Source of the DNA: Apoderus coryli
Lineage: Eukaryota > Arthropoda > Insecta > Coleoptera > Attelabidae
Assembly (NCBI GenBank): GCA_911728435.2
Contig: OU452210.1
Coordinates: forward strand, 4,030,001-4,094,000
Reading direction: 5' to 3'
Length of the DNA: 64,000 nucleotides
How positions within the stretch are numbered: the first letter of the stretch is position 1; each line of letters opens with the position of its first letter. Under the pieces are notes generated by a model. The model worked only from the letters and a program-made list of their open reading frames with translations, had not been told where the DNA came from and did no database searches. This document shows positions 48,401-61,391 of this stretch, in pieces. The translations under genes and the position numbers were made by a program.

Positions 48401-49639
48401 ACATGTTTCAATCCTATTTAGTACCAACATCAATATGTATTTACTCAGAAAACGAATACTAGAAGCTCGTGGTGAAAAATGAAATTTTCGAATTAAAAAT
48501 AGTCTGAAAGTTTGAACAATGGGAATGAACTCAGATTCTGGTTGAGAATTTGAGTTTCTTCAAAAGCTGTCCTCGTATAAAAATTGTTTAATGAAAGGAC
48601 ATAAATTGTAATAATAGTGAATATGTACAAGTTTTAATTTTACATGGCTATTATTAGTTTTATCTAGGTAGAGTAATGTAAAAATGTAAATAAAATATTT
48701 TTTCAATAGTAGGAAATTTATTCTTTCTGATCCAAAAATTTATAAATATATTAATAGGATAATTAAAGTATATTGGCTAAAACAAAATTGTTTATTCTAG
48801 CGCTACTATAAACATAAATCAATATATTATATTATACATTATGATTACTGTAAGTGAAAAATTCCTTATGAGAATAAATCTTTTCCAAGATTATGATGAT
48901 TAATTTTTAATCAAGGTGTGTTGTATATTAAACTATTTAATTAACATAATCCTAATCACTTTTAATTATAGATATTTAATTTTCTCAATACCATTGTTAT
49001 ATTTTCAGGCAATGTTTGTTTGATACTATAATAGACATACAATTGTTTCATGTAAATAGACATCAAATAAAGTCTTTAAGTTCTATTAAATGTGTGTATT
49101 TTTAAATATAATCGTTCTGGAACTTAAATAATAACAAGTAGTAGTGTTTATAATATAAAGGTTTAAAATAACAATATTGATTGATAATAGCATGACGAGC
49201 TGAGCTGTCTTCAAACATATATGGATTTGAAAGTCTTTGAAAATGTTACTTTATACAAAGTGTTAATCAAATAATGAACATCGTAAAAGTATTATTATCC
49301 GAGCAGCAAAGTCAGAGCGTTCTAATTTATTTCGCATACATCTCAATTTAGTTAAAATCTAATGGCAAGAAAATCTGCCCCTGAAAATTTCTTGCGTATA
49401 TTGTATGTATCTTCTAATTTTAGCTATTTTCATACATACATATTTTTTTCATTGTAAATCTGTTATTTCCTTATTTTAAATTTAAAAGGAATTATCAGAA
49501 TTTAATTTGGATAAGCACGTTTCTAGTTGTGTTCTACAAAGTGCAGCTGTATCTTTCAAAAACTATAAACCCAAGTTTTAAAATACCTAAATAATATATT
49601 AAAACCATTGTAGATAATTATTATTATTTAGACAGAACA
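42481..49639. other. intergenic DNA, no gene seen
   Basis: Long AT-rich stretch. Possible old repeat pieces are a cgaaacgtcgcttcgtagg tail-like block near 44630, a GC-richer patch at about 46620-46800, and a reversed gtctgtcta...aaatttggtgcaaa block at 47160-47212. The ORFs at 44325, 44778, 45077, 45371 and 47882 show no family motif. Confidence 0.35.
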
Positions 49640-50215
49640 TTTCTACAGGCTACTATACGTATAGCAACAACGCTTCTGGATAACTCCTTCGTCAAATTTA
49701 CACCAGCTAACGTTTCGCTTCCTGTTAGCTTCAGTTTCTCCCATATACTCTTTGCGACATGAGCATGGTACCTTATATACACGAGATGCTTCGAGGGGGA
49801 TGCGATACTTTCTTGGTCTCAAATAGTAATAGGATAACTTTGATCCACTTGAGCAACTTGTGGCTGAGACTCACTACTGTTGTCGGTGTTGGAACGAGGA
49901 GATTTATATTTTTCTATAGATTGTTGGATATTTTTTAATTTATTGGAGAGTAGAACAGACGTAAAATGTGATAGATTCAAGAGATTCAGGTTGTCAGAGA
50001 AAATGTACTCTGAATTAATGAATTTATTACGGATGACTCTTGAGCTTCCTATATACTGAATATCCTAACGACATATTTGGTTTAAGACTAATAAGAAGGT
50101 TGTTAACCGTATATTAAAATGGATAGAATTTACATGGTTAAAAAATCCTGAATAGTATCACATCCATGAGGCCAGACTATAAAAATGTCATCAACGTACC
50201 TCTTGCATATTTTTT
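49640..50215 (-). pseudogene. Penelope-like retroelement remnant (RT to GIY-YIG region)
   Basis: On the minus strand, KRYVDDIFIVWPHGCDTIQD (RT catalytic YVDD with the VWPHG context typical of Penelope-like elements) lies at about 50145-50204. Further on, RVYKVPCSCRKEYMGETEAN at about 49735-49785 matches the start of the GIY-YIG endonuclease domain (VPCSCGKxYIGET in the family). Between them are frameshifts and a large reduction in length. The C-terminal half of the endonuclease has decayed. The element is inactive. Confidence 0.65.
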
Positions 50216-50813
50216 ATTTAGGTATACAGTTGTATTTGTGAATATTTTACAAAAACTCGACGATCGATATTAATTAATGTTATTTTTCAAATGGTATTAG
50301 GTTCCTTATAACAGGCACGGTTTCCCAAGAAATAGTTAAGTATTTTAACTTATAATTTAAATAATTTTATTATATTGACTAGCTTCCGCTGTATTTCATG
50401 TCACTTGTCGATAATAGCTAATCTTTTTTAAATTAGTATTAGATTTTCATTCACTAGTTACATTTAATAATATTATTAATATTCCATACATAGGTATAAT
50501 ACGCAGACTACTCAATTAAAATTCTAAATCAAAAGTCCAGAAAATTTATAATAATAAATTTATAATACTAGAGATATACTTCTGAAAACATTTTTGAAGT
50601 ACCTATGTTATTCAGAAGTTCAAATTTATCATAAAAACTATGATAATGTTTGCGTATATCGAGAGGTACCTCAGGTCAATTTAAATGAGTTCAAGGTCTA
50701 GAAATGTTTTAAATAATTCTCGATTTCAAGATAAATAAAGTTAATTATGTATGGGGACAATATTGATTTTGAAAATAGGTTAGAGAAATGTTGCTGGAAT
50801 AACGTATTTTTGA

Positions 50814-50831
50814 TTATATATATATATATAT
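50814..50831. repeat. (TA)9 microsatellite
   Basis: Uninterrupted TA dinucleotide run just before tgaatacacgatg. Confidence 0.8.
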
Positions 50832-50929
50832 GAATACACGATGAGAACCAAAGAGTATGATCGACAACATTTTCCCCAATATCACTTGTATAAAATACAG
50901 AATTATCTGATCATTTCTATCACATTGTA

Positions 50930-51210
50930 ATTTTTATTACTCGGGCGCCAAGCTAGAACAATAAGGCTAAATATATTGCTAAGAGATGATTTAAATATAT
51001 TTAATATACGTGAAGCAGCAGCCGAATTTATTAACAGGTTTCATAGAGTATCTACTAGATTTTTGTTTTCCACTAAAACTGTCATGTTGAAGGATAAGAT
51101 TTTGCGTCATTCTTGGGCGACACCTGATATAGTCGCTGAAGGAGAGTTACTTGGAAATTTGAATTATCAATATAAAATTTCAAACGATCGAAATATTATT
51201 TTTTTGTTTA
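50930..51210 (+). pseudogene. possible non-LTR element C-terminal remnant
   Basis: The frame reads LRDDLNIFNIREAAAEFINR, then FHRVSTRF. It resembles the C-terminal end of many jockey-type elements, where RDLGI, VREEI and a YxxRLxxHPN-like helix follow one another. There is no strong motif to confirm it, and I include it as a weak call. Confidence 0.3.
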
Positions 51211-51739
51211 TAAAAACATAGAAGACATAAGAAACAAATAGTTCACGCTAAGATGTCTTTTCAAAACTCGCGCTACTATACATCCCGTATCAGGTCAAAA
51301 GTTTGCGGGAGAATAATATACGGAATTGAATTTGAGTCAAGATCATTCGTACCTTTCTGCATTTGCAGACAGTGATGGAAGCGAGTATGCTTGTGATAAT
51401 CAGATAGCGGATGAATTTCATATTTACTTTGTTAACTTAGAAAAAATATTTTTAACGAATATTTTCTTGGGGTGAGGTTCGAACACGAACAATCATATAA
51501 TTGGAACTATATACTTTATTTAGTTCCCTGTCATATTTTTTTTCTTTTCAACAGTTAAAATTATAAAAAAAAACGTTCAAGAAATCGAAAAAAGAAAAAA
51601 ATATTGTTAATTCGAGAAATGATCAGCTCCACCCTGCACCGTCGTATTTTAATAGAAAGTCTTTTTTCTACACCCTGTGAATGAAGGTGTAAGGTGTAAT
51701 ATTTTATGGAAGATAACGCGAAAGAATTCAAGTCGTCCT

Positions 51740-52620
51740 GATAGGATCCATCTTAAAACACGTCACTGAATATATAGCACCAATTTTAACATATTTGGTC
51801 AATTATTCATTTCTTGAGGACAAATTTCCGACAGAATTAAAACTGGCTAGAGTAAAGTTGTACATAATTATAAATCGGAAGTTCCAAAAAATAGTATAGA
51901 AAATTATAGTTGTCTGTTTTCTGAAAGGTCTTTGAAAATGAATTTTAGGTTAGACTTATTGATTTCATAGATAGGTAAAATGGATCAGTTTGCAGGCGAG
52001 GTTTATCTATTCAGGACGTTGTTATTCAGTTTGTCAAGGGCTTGCTGAAACGATTTGGAGAAAAAACAGGGTTTGTTTTTCGATTATACACATGCACTCG
52101 AGACAGTAAACCACAAGAAAATGCTCTCTAAATTTTATAATTTTGGTATTACAAGAATATCTCTAAATTAGATAGGGTCGTACCTCTCAGTTATCCGGAA
52201 AAATAAATTCAGCCAAACAAATAACACTATTTGCAGACGATGCCTTAGCCTTAATATCTGCCGATAATATATTAATGCGAAACTATTCCGCTATTAACGA
52301 CTTGGTTTTGAATTTCAAAAAGACTACAGTGTTAGAGGTGGGAATGCAGCCTTGTTAAGAGATCTTTTTTAAGGTTTTGGGCGTTGAGCTTGATTTCGCT
52401 TCTTAATTGGTATAAGCAAATGGAAACTGTTTCAAAAAAGCTCTGCAGACTTTCGTTTTTGATTTGGAACCTAACAAAGTTTGTTTCTGTAGATGTATTG
52501 CGCTCCTTTCATTTTGAACATTTTAATTCTGTGTTGTTATTTTTTTTGTGTTGTGGGGTAAGTCACGACCCATATAGATGAAATACTGAGAAAAAATAAT
52601 TAGAACTATGTTAATTTAAA
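51740..52620 (+). pseudogene. non-LTR reverse transcriptase remnant
   Basis: Pieces in several frames keep the RT order. There is an ELKLARVK-like start at about 51835 and FDYTHALETVNHKKMLSKFY (normally a D-x-SKAFDTVNH motif) at about 52080-52140. LFADDALALIS follows at about 52230 (the A/YADD catalytic motif), then KKLCRLSFLIWNLTKFVSVD and VLRSFHFEHFNSVLLF at about 52430-52540, the post-palm region. Stops and a missing stretch between the motifs show it is dead. It belongs to a different lineage from the element at 9735. Confidence 0.65.
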
Positions 52621-52969
52621 TCAATATTATTTAAAGACCTGAAAATGTCAAAAATGTCAATAAGGCTGCTACAATATACTCAGTTTTTATTCGTTGAATG
52701 TATATTTTCCAGAGAATGTTATTGATGTTGCGTAATGTATGTAGCTTTACTTATTTTTTGACGTTTTCAATGTACCTGATGAATAAAGTTCCGAGAAGAC
52801 CTACGCACACCCAGCCGTGCAGGCTGTCCGAAGGGTGCCCTGTAATGGGAAAATTCAAAATGGCATTCTCCACTCGCTTGAAAAAAATGTAGGTATTTGT
52901 TTTATTTAAACATTTTGCTATACGAAGTTTGTCCCATAAATATCCAATCTGGGTTCATAAGTCCGCTCT

Positions 52970-53290
52970 GGTATTAATTCTAGTTCTTCGGTTCGTGGGA
53001 TTCTTTGAAGTAGGTAATCCCTATTTGCCTGAACAGTAAGCTCCCATCATATCCTGACGCAGATCTTGAGGTAAGTTTTCAGTTATTCGTCGCATTTGCC
53101 TCAATCGTTGCTGAACCGGTGCCCTTTCAGCCAAACAGCCAAAAGTGGTAGGGAGCCATGTCAGGACTGTATGTAGGCTGGCGCAAATGCGTAATTTTTG
53201 TTCTTTTTTGTTTTGCCAAAAACTATTGGACCATTCTCGATTAATGCGCTGTTGGATTATTGTGGTGAAGAAGACGCCCGCCAAAATCAC
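52970..53290 (-). pseudogene. possible mariner-type transposase remnant (low confidence)
   Basis: A GC-richer island. On the minus strand, frames give DMAPYHFWLFG, then LKGHRF-like residues, reminiscent of the PDLAPSDYxLF motif and following strand in mariner-type transposases. A long alternative open frame (53021-53290) covers the same bases. No inverted termini were identified and the assignment is uncertain. Confidence 0.25.
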
Positions 53291-54184
53291 TTTCTAGCTC
53301 GCGCACATTCAATGCATACCGCAAACGCTCGATGTTCGACTCTGTTACTGTGCTCTATGGTCTGTAGAACGCGTGAGACTGTCTGCACTTGTCGGTTATT
53401 TTTGAACTGCCTAATTTTACACAAAACATTTTTCTGAATTTTAAAGAAGACGTAACGTCTCTCCGTTATTTTTTGAAGATAACGAAATGCGACGAAGGTA
53501 AAAACTTGCTGTAATCAATTCGCAATCGCGCCGTCCTAGTTTCTCGAGAAGTGGTTGGTTACTCTCATACCAAACAGATATCGTTCTGACGCGAAACTTT
53601 CATTTTAGGTAGAATGTGTTTTACCTATTCCGTTGAGAATTGTGATGCTTATCCCTTTTGGCTCTTGTACGTCCGGTGCGATGAGTCATTCACCAGTCCG
53701 ATACAGAGATAGAATAAACACATCACAATGTGGTTGAACAGTATCAGTACCAGTGCTATTGACGGGATAAAATCCTATTTTCTGATTCTTTTTACACTTA
53801 CACTCTTCGAACATTTCAATTTATTATAATAATTATCACTTGAAAATTCAAGAAGGCCGACAAATGTTTTACATTCTTCAATTTTTTGGCTTCTTAGTAA
53901 TACAGTCACAATTTCTACACATTTTGACCTTCAAAAAACTTATTTTATCTATATTGGCCACGGTCGTTCGACCTAAAGTAAGAAATAATGGGATACATTT
54001 TTCTGAATTCAGATTTTACACGCAGTCTGCAAATATTTGGAAATCACGCATCCAATAGCATTGGTCAGTTACTTTTAGCAAATATTATACAAAATAGATA
54101 GTCAGACACGTGTTGAAAAATATTAATTGACAAAACATAATTAATTATTAATAGCCACACAAAATTAATGAATTAATTATACAT

Positions 54185-54212
54185 GTTTCGGAAAATCAAT
54201 TCCCATCATCAG
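54185..54212 (-). repeat. CTGATGA-hairpin-GAAAC motif (minus strand)
   Basis: On the minus strand CTGATGA is followed by one base, a short stem (gggaa/tttcc) and GAAACATG. Same architecture as the copy at 2019. Confidence 0.4.
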
Positions 54213-54599
54213 TAACATTAATCAAATGAAAGGCTACTAGTTATACGTATATGAAATCGACACAGCACTGCAGGCAATAATTTTGTTACTCCATGTTTGT
54301 AAAATATTTAATCCATTTATCAATTTGGTGTTACAATCATGTAGAAATATGTTTGTTTGTTTTTACATATAAACCACAACATTTTTTCACAGAGGATTGA
54401 CTACAGTCGGTGATTTTACTAAACAAAAATTTTCAAATGAGTACTTATCAAAATTTTCTATAGAACGATTGGACTTGTAGATTGTTTTATCGGAGTCGTT
54501 TAGGCGGTTTGGCCTTCCCTCACTTCGACCTGCAGAAGATCTTTTGTGAATGACCCTAATCTATGAATTGCTCAGCTGAAGTTGATGATTTCTCTGGGG

Positions 54600-54935
54600 G
54601 CTAAATTCATTGCCTCGTCGGGTGTTTTAGCCTTTTGCACAATAGTGCCATGCATTCACAGAGCACGTGTTCTGTTGTCTCTGTTGCGTCTTCGCAAAAA
54701 CGACAAGTGTCGTCCTCGGTTAGGCCCCTCTTTTTGAGATGGTACTCCACTGGGTGGTGTCCCATAAAAAGGCCTGTAATTCGCCTTAGGTCGCTTACCT
54801 CTAGTTGGATAAGCTTCCTTGCGTTGGCCTCTGAAGGTTTGGTAAACCTTTTTGATTATCGTAGGCCTGGAGTGTTTCTCTCCAGTTTCTCCAGTAGGAC
54901 TTAAGTTGTTCCTATAGGCCACGCTGTTTGTTTCT
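54600..54935 (-). pseudogene. non-LTR retrotransposon C-terminal fragment (RNase H-linked zinc-finger region)
   Basis: On the minus strand LIQLEVSDLRRITGLFMGHH is followed by PVEYHLKKRGL and DDTCRFCEDATETTEHVLCE. This is the conserved region after RNase H in jockey/R1-type elements (LLTGH..., then C-x2-C with ETAEHVLCEC). A preceding block, SYWRNWRETLQAYDNQKGLP, lies in another frame, so at least one frameshift is present. The fragment ends in a stop soon after. Confidence 0.7.
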
Positions 54936-56607
54936 CTGTTGTGTCAAAATTTGGCAACTTTGACAACAAAAAAATACTGACTTGTCCAAACGATTTCCTT
55001 CAAGATTTTTCGAATTTATGCCTGACTTCTGGTACTCATTGAATAAAAGATACTAAAAAATCAACTAATATACCTAGATCAAATAAAATCACATAAATAG
55101 AGAATTTTATTTAAATTATAAAAATGTGGATATACCTCGTATATATTATACAGCTCACGACTCACGATGTATTTGTGTACATATTTTCGATGCACAGTTG
55201 CGGAAGTGGAATCTGTTTCAATATATATATTGCGGTTCTAAAGTTTTAACAGAGATGGCTGTCTTCACCACGCGTAATTTTGAGTTTCAAAGCTCTCAAA
55301 AGGGTTGATTATCTATTGTCTATAATCTTTGCTTGTAGATAATACCGATTAGTTTAAAACAACGCAAAAATATATCTATTTTTTTTATTATGGCTTTAAC
55401 TTTGTTATTTTTATTGCATTTAATCTTGCACTCGATTGCACAGTAAAAGTATGGATTATTTCTTCAATTTGTATAAAACTTTCGTGTTTTTTAGCGCCGC
55501 CACTGCAATTGATCATAAAATATATGCTAATCCTAAATTAATCGACATGGATTTTATTTGATGACAAAAACTTTTTCGGAAATTGATTTTCACACATTCT
55601 GGAGATACATTACACAACGAAATTCTTATAAAATAAAGTATTCCATAAAATAAAAGTAGTTCCTATTAAATCCATATTCTTATACTTTCTGATTCTATTT
55701 GTGACAGTATTTTTCTTCACCGTCTGAAGTCTGAATGCGATTGCGACTGGTGTAAAATTATAATCCTTACTTTTTTCCCCAATTGTAAATACACCTGTAT
55801 ATATATTTTCATGTGGAAATAGCATATGAATAAGTAAATTTTTGTTTCTTCAATCAAACTAAACTAGTATCTCTGGCTCATGCATTTTACTTTGGACGCC
55901 CAGTATAAATGGTTAAAGAACAGCTTTACCCCAGATAAATAAGGCTTTACAGTTTCCCTTATATTTTGATGAATCCTGAATAACGTAAAACAGAAACTTA
56001 AAATATAATCAATACCTGTGTACACAAAATTTAATATAAAATATATATTAAAAAAGGGTAGTTGGTTTGAACCACTTACAAATTATTATTTATATAAAAT
56101 TATTGTTCCTTAAACCATGAAAAGTATATTTTTATCTTGGAAAACAATATACATTCCTGACAATTGTATTTATGGACACATTTAGATAAGAATAATAGTT
56201 AATAATATTGATAATTGAGTTAAGAATAAAGGGACATTAAATATTAAATATGCGTTGTAAGTAGTTATTGCAACTATTTTTTCAAATTTGAATAAATCAT
56301 TGACGCTATAGCTTACGTCACCTATCTATTAAAAAGACCCTCCCAAAAATTTTCATGCAAACTATAATAATTTAAAAGGAATTTTAATTAATAACTTTAA
56401 ACCAGTAGATATTAATTAGTATCTACAATGTCATTACAGTTATGGTAATCCAAAGTAGTGTTATCAAAAGTGAGAAATATTATTTGATTTGTGAGGGTAA
56501 AATTTCAATAACAGTTCACCGGAAAATCGAAAATAAAGCAGCTGAGTGCGCGAATGTAAATGCGCAACTAAATAGCGGCATTCACCAGTTAGTTTCATAC
56601 CGCGGAA
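54936..56607. other. intergenic DNA and probable 5' UTR of the next gene
   Basis: AT-rich. No motif-bearing frame. The GC content rises from about 56500 (ttcaccggaaaatcg, gcgcaactaaatagcggc) just upstream of the ATG at 56608. This is probably the 5' UTR or promoter of the downstream gene, but no transcription start can be fixed. Confidence 0.35.
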
Positions 56608-56937
56608 ATGGAAAGAGTGTTGAAACGTGTAGGCCTTTCAAAAAGAACACAATCTGATGCTGACGTTTATGTGCCAAATTTAGAGGATAATGTAAAATAT
56701 CGTAGAAGACGACGATCTAAATCTCGGAGAAGAACTGGATCCAATGATAAGAAAAAGAGTCGTGGTTTATTCAACATCGACTGGGAATCAGTTAAAGATT
56801 GTAAATCGTGTAAATCTAGAGCGATAACAAGACGATTTTGTAGCAAAAGATCAGATAATGAATTATACCGCTCAAATAGTTTTAAATTTGAAAGATTTAT
56901 CAGAGGTAATGATGATCTTTCCACCCTCAGCAGAAAG
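56608..56937 (+). CDS. second gene, first coding exon: unrecognised basic N-terminus
   Basis: ATG 56608 has a good context (ggaaATGG). The 110 codons begin MERVLKRVGLSKRTQSDADV and contain an Arg/Lys-rich block (YRRRRRSKSRRRTGSNDKKK, about residues 31-50) that could serve as a nuclear-localisation or polyphosphoinositide-binding segment. Next come FNIDWESVKDCKSCKSR with two close cysteines and a charged C-terminus ending STLSRK. The exon stops at a strong donor, AAAG|GTAAGA, in phase 0. No signal peptide. No known family is recognised. It is partial because the rest of the gene lies downstream. Confidence 0.65.
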
Positions 56938-59900
56938 GTAAGAGACCCCTAATTTATTTTCACGTGTTTATCACTCTAAAGGTACACTATACTAAAACAG
57001 ATAATCGAACATTTGAGGCAGGTCATGAACCGATTTAGTGGACTAAATAACAGTTATTCTTATAACATTTTAATAATTTATTATTATTTCTCACTAGGTA
57101 CTATTATCTTTCAAAACAAAATAAAAATTTTAGAGGAAAAACGTTCATGAATTAAAAATCAGTTCATGAAATAAAAATAAATAAATATCTATTTTTTTTT
57201 GTTATCATTACTTAATAAATACATCATACAATCTATTAAAATACATACAGATGATTTGCTTGTTTTCCAACGGACCATATTATACATTGCGAAGATTCGA
57301 GGTTTTGCAAGCTTTTATTTCTGCTCATTTTAGACACGCCAGCAAACATATGAAAAACTGTTATTCGTTTTTTTTTAGGTCGAGTGAAATCTGAGTTAGA
57401 CCCTGTAAGACCCAAGCGACCTAGTCATACCACACAACATAAATAAATATTTTCAAAATTACCTAGAATCAATTATGGGTATTAACATTATCAGTAATCG
57501 AGTAGTTCCGAATCATACCTTCCAATTTAGGAGCGAAAATTTTGAGGAAAGTGCCACAGAAATGCCTTCAAGAAAATAGTAAATTCAAGTAGATAAAATA
57601 AATAACTGTCTTTATAAAGACAATGGTAAAAGTATATGCCCGAAAATTCCCGTTATTTATTTAACACATATTAGTTTGTTCAGATTTTGTTCAATACAAA
57701 TTCTCCTAAAGCAACATAAATCTTTGCCTGAAGTATTAACATAAAGTAAAATCTGATACTTTCAAATTATCTGCGCTGAAAAAATGAGTAGGTAGTGTAA
57801 GTATAAAACACAAAGTGTTGGTATATAAATATTCAAATTACCCTTTTCAGGACTAAAATTTCCCATCAAATAAATTCAGTTTTGAAATATTGTATATCAC
57901 AATGTACCTCATCGAAATGATTTTTTAAACAAAATTGTTCAATAGCTATTACTTACTTATACCCGAGCTTTATACCTATTTGAAAAATATTTTCAACTCT
58001 TCATTTAAAATTAAAATTTTTATTGTTTGTTGTTACAAACTATAAATATTTATGTAGTTATTGATTTACAAACTAAATACTATTTTTGATAACCTTTTCA
58101 ACTTACTACTTGTATGATTAATCATGTTAGCATAGTACAATAATATTTTAATTAGGTACTGATTTAAACACTTATACAGATTAAAAGTTCTGGTAAAAGT
58201 AAACACCTAATATACCTACTAAGAGTTATATAGGTACTAAGTGTTCGGAAAAGGTGGTGTCAAAATTTTATGAAGTATGCACTACGAAAAATATGTATGT
58301 AGTGTAACATTTAAATTCGCTATAGTGTCATCAAAACAATCATGATACAATTAAGGACTGTCTAAGTACGGCAAAGATTATGAGGAATTCATTAAATACC
58401 CATACAAATCTATGTACCACCCGCAATCACTCGCCCAGTAGTCCGCGCAACAGTGCAGTAAGGCGCCGCATATATATAATAATAAATTCGTTTATTACTC
58501 GTACTATCAAACCATAGACAGATATATCAAGAGCTGTTGAAGCCCAAAATTTATATATATTTATATTATATGTTATACTCCTTTTATAGTAGACATAACC
58601 ATCACAATAATGCCGACCACTGATGTTGGCGATCGGTTGAGGAGAATTTGTTCAAGATGATGCCTAGCAACTGTTACGCAGTAGTGCGAAAGCTGTACCT
58701 ACACAATTCATCATCCGTAAAGTTTATCACTTTTGAACTTAAACACCCTGTATATTCCGTTATCATAATTGTAACAATTTGCATGTTGCCATAAATACTA
58801 TTTATAAAATTGGGCCCAATCTTGCTCACACACACAATATTTATTTATTTGAATTAGAGTACTAGTAGTGGAGTAGTTTTTGTCTATTTTTTTTCTTTGG
58901 TTTCTAATTCTTCTTTCTTAGGCGTAGATGTGAGGATAATACATTTTCACCCCTTTTCTAAAAAATTGCGTGATATTTTCGGATATAGAAACAAATCTTT
59001 TGTGGACTAAACCTGTTTGAAATCATTGAATTCGATGTGAATAATTCTGATTAATTAATTGTCCTGGGTTTGTATTCTGCTACATAAAGAATTAATACTT
59101 TCAATTTCAAAATTCGTGACTTAACGAGAATCTTGGAAATATAGTAAACGTTTTGCTTTAGCTTTTCCAGTTGTGCAGATTATAGTGTGTTGTCCTGTTT
59201 TATATTCTGTCTTGTACTGATAATCAAAGACTGATGGCCATACTTGGCGGGCAAACCTTTGAGAGCTTTTGAAACGTGTCGGTCTGAACATGTGAGTGTC
59301 CACATAACTGTACCTTCTGCTGTGTAATGTCTAATATTAAAAATACGGGGTTACTCTTTCGTTGGTCGCTAACAAAAGAAGTGCTCCATGCATAAGCCCA
59401 CGTTAGAACATTGAGAATGTGAACTAGTTTATAGAGATATAAGTGGGGCGGCAGCAGGGTTGCCAATTTTATATGTAAAAGAAAGTAACTTCGAAATTTC
59501 AAAGAGACTTTCTGTATACTAAAAACTGTAGAATAATAATAATTGTCGGTGTTATAATATACTATAATAGTTTAAAAATGAAAATATTTATATACCTACT
59601 GATTGAGGTCAGCCATGTGGTGGTGTCACATCAATTTCCAAATATATAAGAAAAGCACTATTTTAAATGGAACGCGTTTTAATTTTATTTGCAATAGACT
59701 TATTAATACTGAATTCTCCATCAAATACATGTGTCTATATTTTTATATGTAGAAGTTTTAGGCATATCACTCAATTTATACGAAAACCTCTAACTATGCT
59801 TCTAATCTGTTAATCAAGTGTAAATAATAAATCAGTTACCATAACACTGTTTGTCAATATTTATTGACAGATTAGAAGAATCACCTAAGCAAGCACTAAC

Positions 59901-60723
59901 ATAAATTCAGTTATATTTCAAAAACTATTAGATGGCAAATGATCACTACTATATTTTTAAATTAAAGCTGTATGTAACACTTACAACATGTAATAATACA
60001 CAGGGTGTCTCATTTAAAATCGTTACATATATAACAGCCAATAGTACCGCTGCAAAAACTAGTTCACATTATCGAAATCCTGTGTCCAAAATTTTAAAAA
60101 GATATTTTTTCCTTACCAGATACTTTTAATACGCCATTGAGTTTGGCGTACATATTCTGCTCGCAGAAACTTTAATACTTAGCATTGGGTTTGTCACACT
60201 TATAAAACTTTCCAAAATTTTCGGGCGTTCGTTAGATACTAATTGGTTCTTTAAGCTTTGGACCCAATTTCTTGATTCCATTTCTTCCTGAGAATGAAAA
60301 TCGTTTGATAAATGGTTCCATATTTCATAGAATCTTTGCTTCATTTTCTTATGGTAGCTAGCCAATTTTGATAAAAAACGGTAATTATTTTCGGTTCAGT
60401 CCACTTATGTATGATATCAAGAATCGTATGTACCAATGTTTACAAATAAGGCCAAATATGTCTTTGATATAAAAAAAAACAGGTTTAACACACCGAGAGA
60501 AACAAAATTATTGTTAAAATTTGAAAACACAAAACAATAAGCTGTATAAAATTATATCACCGAAGATAAAATTACCATGAGGTTGATAGTCCTGTACAAA
60601 CATTTTACATCATCTATTGTCAAAATTTCCTCCAAAGACTTACTTATAAGTCATGTAAAAATAATAGGTATACAATAAGGTTCCACATTATGTTTTTAAA
60701 TGAAAGAATGTTTATTGTTTAAG
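56938..60723. other. first intron of the second gene, no gene seen
   Basis: AT-rich intronic sequence. A caccctgta motif lies at 58745 and an acagggtgtctcatttaaaa motif at 60001; both are ends of the recurrent MITE-type repeat. Minus-strand frames at 59121-59502 overlap each other and carry no recognisable motif. Confidence 0.4.
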
Positions 60724-60759
60724 GTGCTAATCGAATACAGAGGACTTTCAAATGAAGTG
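60724..60759 (+). CDS. candidate 36-nt microexon of the second gene
   Basis: Acceptor ttattgtttaag ends at 60723 and donor GTAAGA starts at 60760. The 12 codons between read VLIEYRGLSNEV in phase 0 at both ends, matching the phase-0 donor at 56937, so the joined protein runs STLSRK-VLIEYRGLSNEV. The splice signals are good and phase agrees. Such a short exon can still occur by chance, so it needs transcript evidence. Further exons would lie beyond the window. Confidence 0.45.
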
Positions 60760-61151
60760 GTAAGACATATTAAATTTTCTATATTACACCTATTTGTGTT
60801 TACATTCTAAATAAAACCGACGACGCGAAGATCTGACAAAACAACAAACGTAATTATGCGTGTATGCGGGAAATGATATCAATTTAATATTGTACTTGCA
60901 ACTTTGTAATACGTGAAATGATCATCTTAAAATGCATTTTTGAAGCTATATTTGTATCGCTTAAGTCTTTTTGTAGACTGGCTTGGCGCTAAAGTCTAAT
61001 TTGGCGGTGAATACGCCATTCACGCTACAATACGGATAAAATTGGTCTCTACCCACAAGCAAATTCATGGAAGTCAATACGATATATTTTTTTTAAACGA
61101 CCAAATAAATTACAGTATTTTTGATATAATTATGAAAGACTGCTTTATTAT
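60760..61151. other. intron, no gene seen
   Basis: Ordinary AT-rich sequence with a slightly GC-richer patch at about 60970-61060 (ttggcgctaaag, ttggcggtgaatacgcc). No exon is supported. Confidence 0.4.
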
Positions 61152-61391
61152 TATAATATAATATAATATAATATAATATAATATAATATAATATAATATA
61201 ATATAATATAATATAATATAATATAATATAATATAATATAATATAATATAATATAATATAATATAATATAATATAATATAATATAATATAATATAATATA
61301 ATATAATATAATATAATATAATATAATATAATATAATATAATATAATATAATATAATATAATATAATATAATATAATATAATATAATATAA
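61152..61391. repeat. (TATAA)48 pentanucleotide microsatellite
   Basis: There are 240 bases of uninterrupted TATAA (ATAAT in another register), 48 whole units without a single substitution. The minus strand is open across it (YYIIL repeated), but that is a by-product of the repeat. Confidence 0.95.
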
